A program made the translations under genes and the position numbers. A DNA stretch of 5,339 bases from assembly GCA_964434165.1 (NCBI GenBank), contig CAYSUS010000209.1:1-5339 (forward strand), in the 5' to 3' direction. The notes below the pieces were generated by a model that made no database searches, was not told where the DNA came from, and saw only the letters and a program-made list of their open reading frames with translations. The stretch is from CAYSUS01 sp964434165. Lineage in GTDB: Bacteria; Planctomycetota; Planctomycetia; Pirellulales; Thermoguttaceae. Below, piece after piece: positions 5,172-5,339 of the stretch (within the stretch, counting starts at the first letter, position 1; every line of letters begins with the position of its first letter).

Positions 5172-5230
5172 CGAAATACGAAGCACGAAAGCCGAAACAG
5201 ACTCAAGGCTCGAAACCCCGAACGACCGAA
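5172..5230. repeat. CGAA-rich intergenic repeat, period 7
   Basis: CGAA occurs at 5172, 5179, 5186, 5193, 5211, 5219 and 5227. The first four are exactly seven bases apart (CGAAATA, CGAAGCA, CGAAAGC). On the minus strand it reads TTTCGTGCTTCGTATTTCGG, a dispersed intergenic sequence I recall from planctomycete genomes. Translated, it gives the well-known spurious FRLSCFVFR peptide. A GCCGGG-C-CCCGGC hairpin follows at 5235-5247. Confidence 0.65.
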
Positions 5231-5297
5231 ACGTGCCGGGCCCCGGCGGTTTCTGCGATTCTGCCTTCTGGTGATTCGGATTTGCCTAGGCTTTGTC

Positions 5298-5339
5298 TCA
5301 AAACACGAGATCGACGTCGTATCGTAGGTACTGCTGGAT
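5298..5339 (-). CDS. Possible C-terminal end of an upstream minus-strand gene
   Basis: From the window edge the minus strand reads IQQYLRYDVDLVF and then TGA at 5298-5300. The codons are mostly G/C-ending and the peptide looks natural, so this may be the end of a gene lying upstream of zwf on the same strand, about 200 bases away. Thirteen codons are too few to name a family or to exclude chance. Confidence 0.3.
   Translation of the reverse strand: MQQYLRYDVDLVF

Noticed and set aside
4949..5206. Minus-strand frame beginning MSLFRLSCFVFRVS
   Set aside because: It is a translation of the CGAA intergenic repeat running into the zwf start in another frame.
3625..5274. Long plus-strand open frame opposite zwf (549 codons)
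   Set aside because: It is the antisense of a well-recognised enzyme. Its His/Val/Leu-rich composition reflects GC bias and it has no domain.

Overview
The window is GC-rich chromosomal DNA, most likely from a planctomycete. Three things point there: a PEP-CTERM (exosortase-type) surface protein with glycine-rich beta repeats, an intergenic CGAA-rich repeat of a kind I associate with planctomycete genomes, and a glucose-6-phosphate dehydrogenase whose N-terminus resembles planctomycete versions. The assignment rests on recognition by eye; no search was run.

Layout. (a) 1-597, plus strand: the 3' part of a reading frame that enters from outside the window and ends in a winged-helix-like domain. 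It resembles accessory or replication-associated planctomycete hypotheticals. (b) 836-1909, minus strand: a complete secreted PEP-CTERM protein, convergent with (a), with a strong ribosome binding site and a UUCG-capped stem-loop after its stop. (c) 2143-2518, minus strand: a second PEP-CTERM 3' end with the same stem-loop but no start codon and no body, so a remnant. It appears joined at about 2375 to a short stretch that reads better as protein on the opposite strand. (d) About 2480-3640: some 1.1 kb with no convincing gene. It holds small repeats, a G-quadruplex motif, a 29-bp direct repeat, palindromes and a tRNA-like 3' half. (e) 3640-5094, minus strand: an intact zwf gene. (f) 5100-5339: the zwf upstream region with a period-7 CGAA repeat, then what may be the last 13 codons of another minus-strand gene.

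Functionally, zwf is the only gene of known metabolic role (entry into the oxidative pentose phosphate pathway). The PEP-CTERM protein is probably an exported, processed envelope or matrix protein. Nothing in the window links these genes in one pathway. The segment 1-3260 looks like a decayed accessory region beside a housekeeping gene.

I did not find a convincing new multi-gene system. The most interesting signal is the pair of PEP-CTERM 3' cassettes, where tail-coding sequence plus terminator is conserved while the upstream protein bodies are unrelated or lost.
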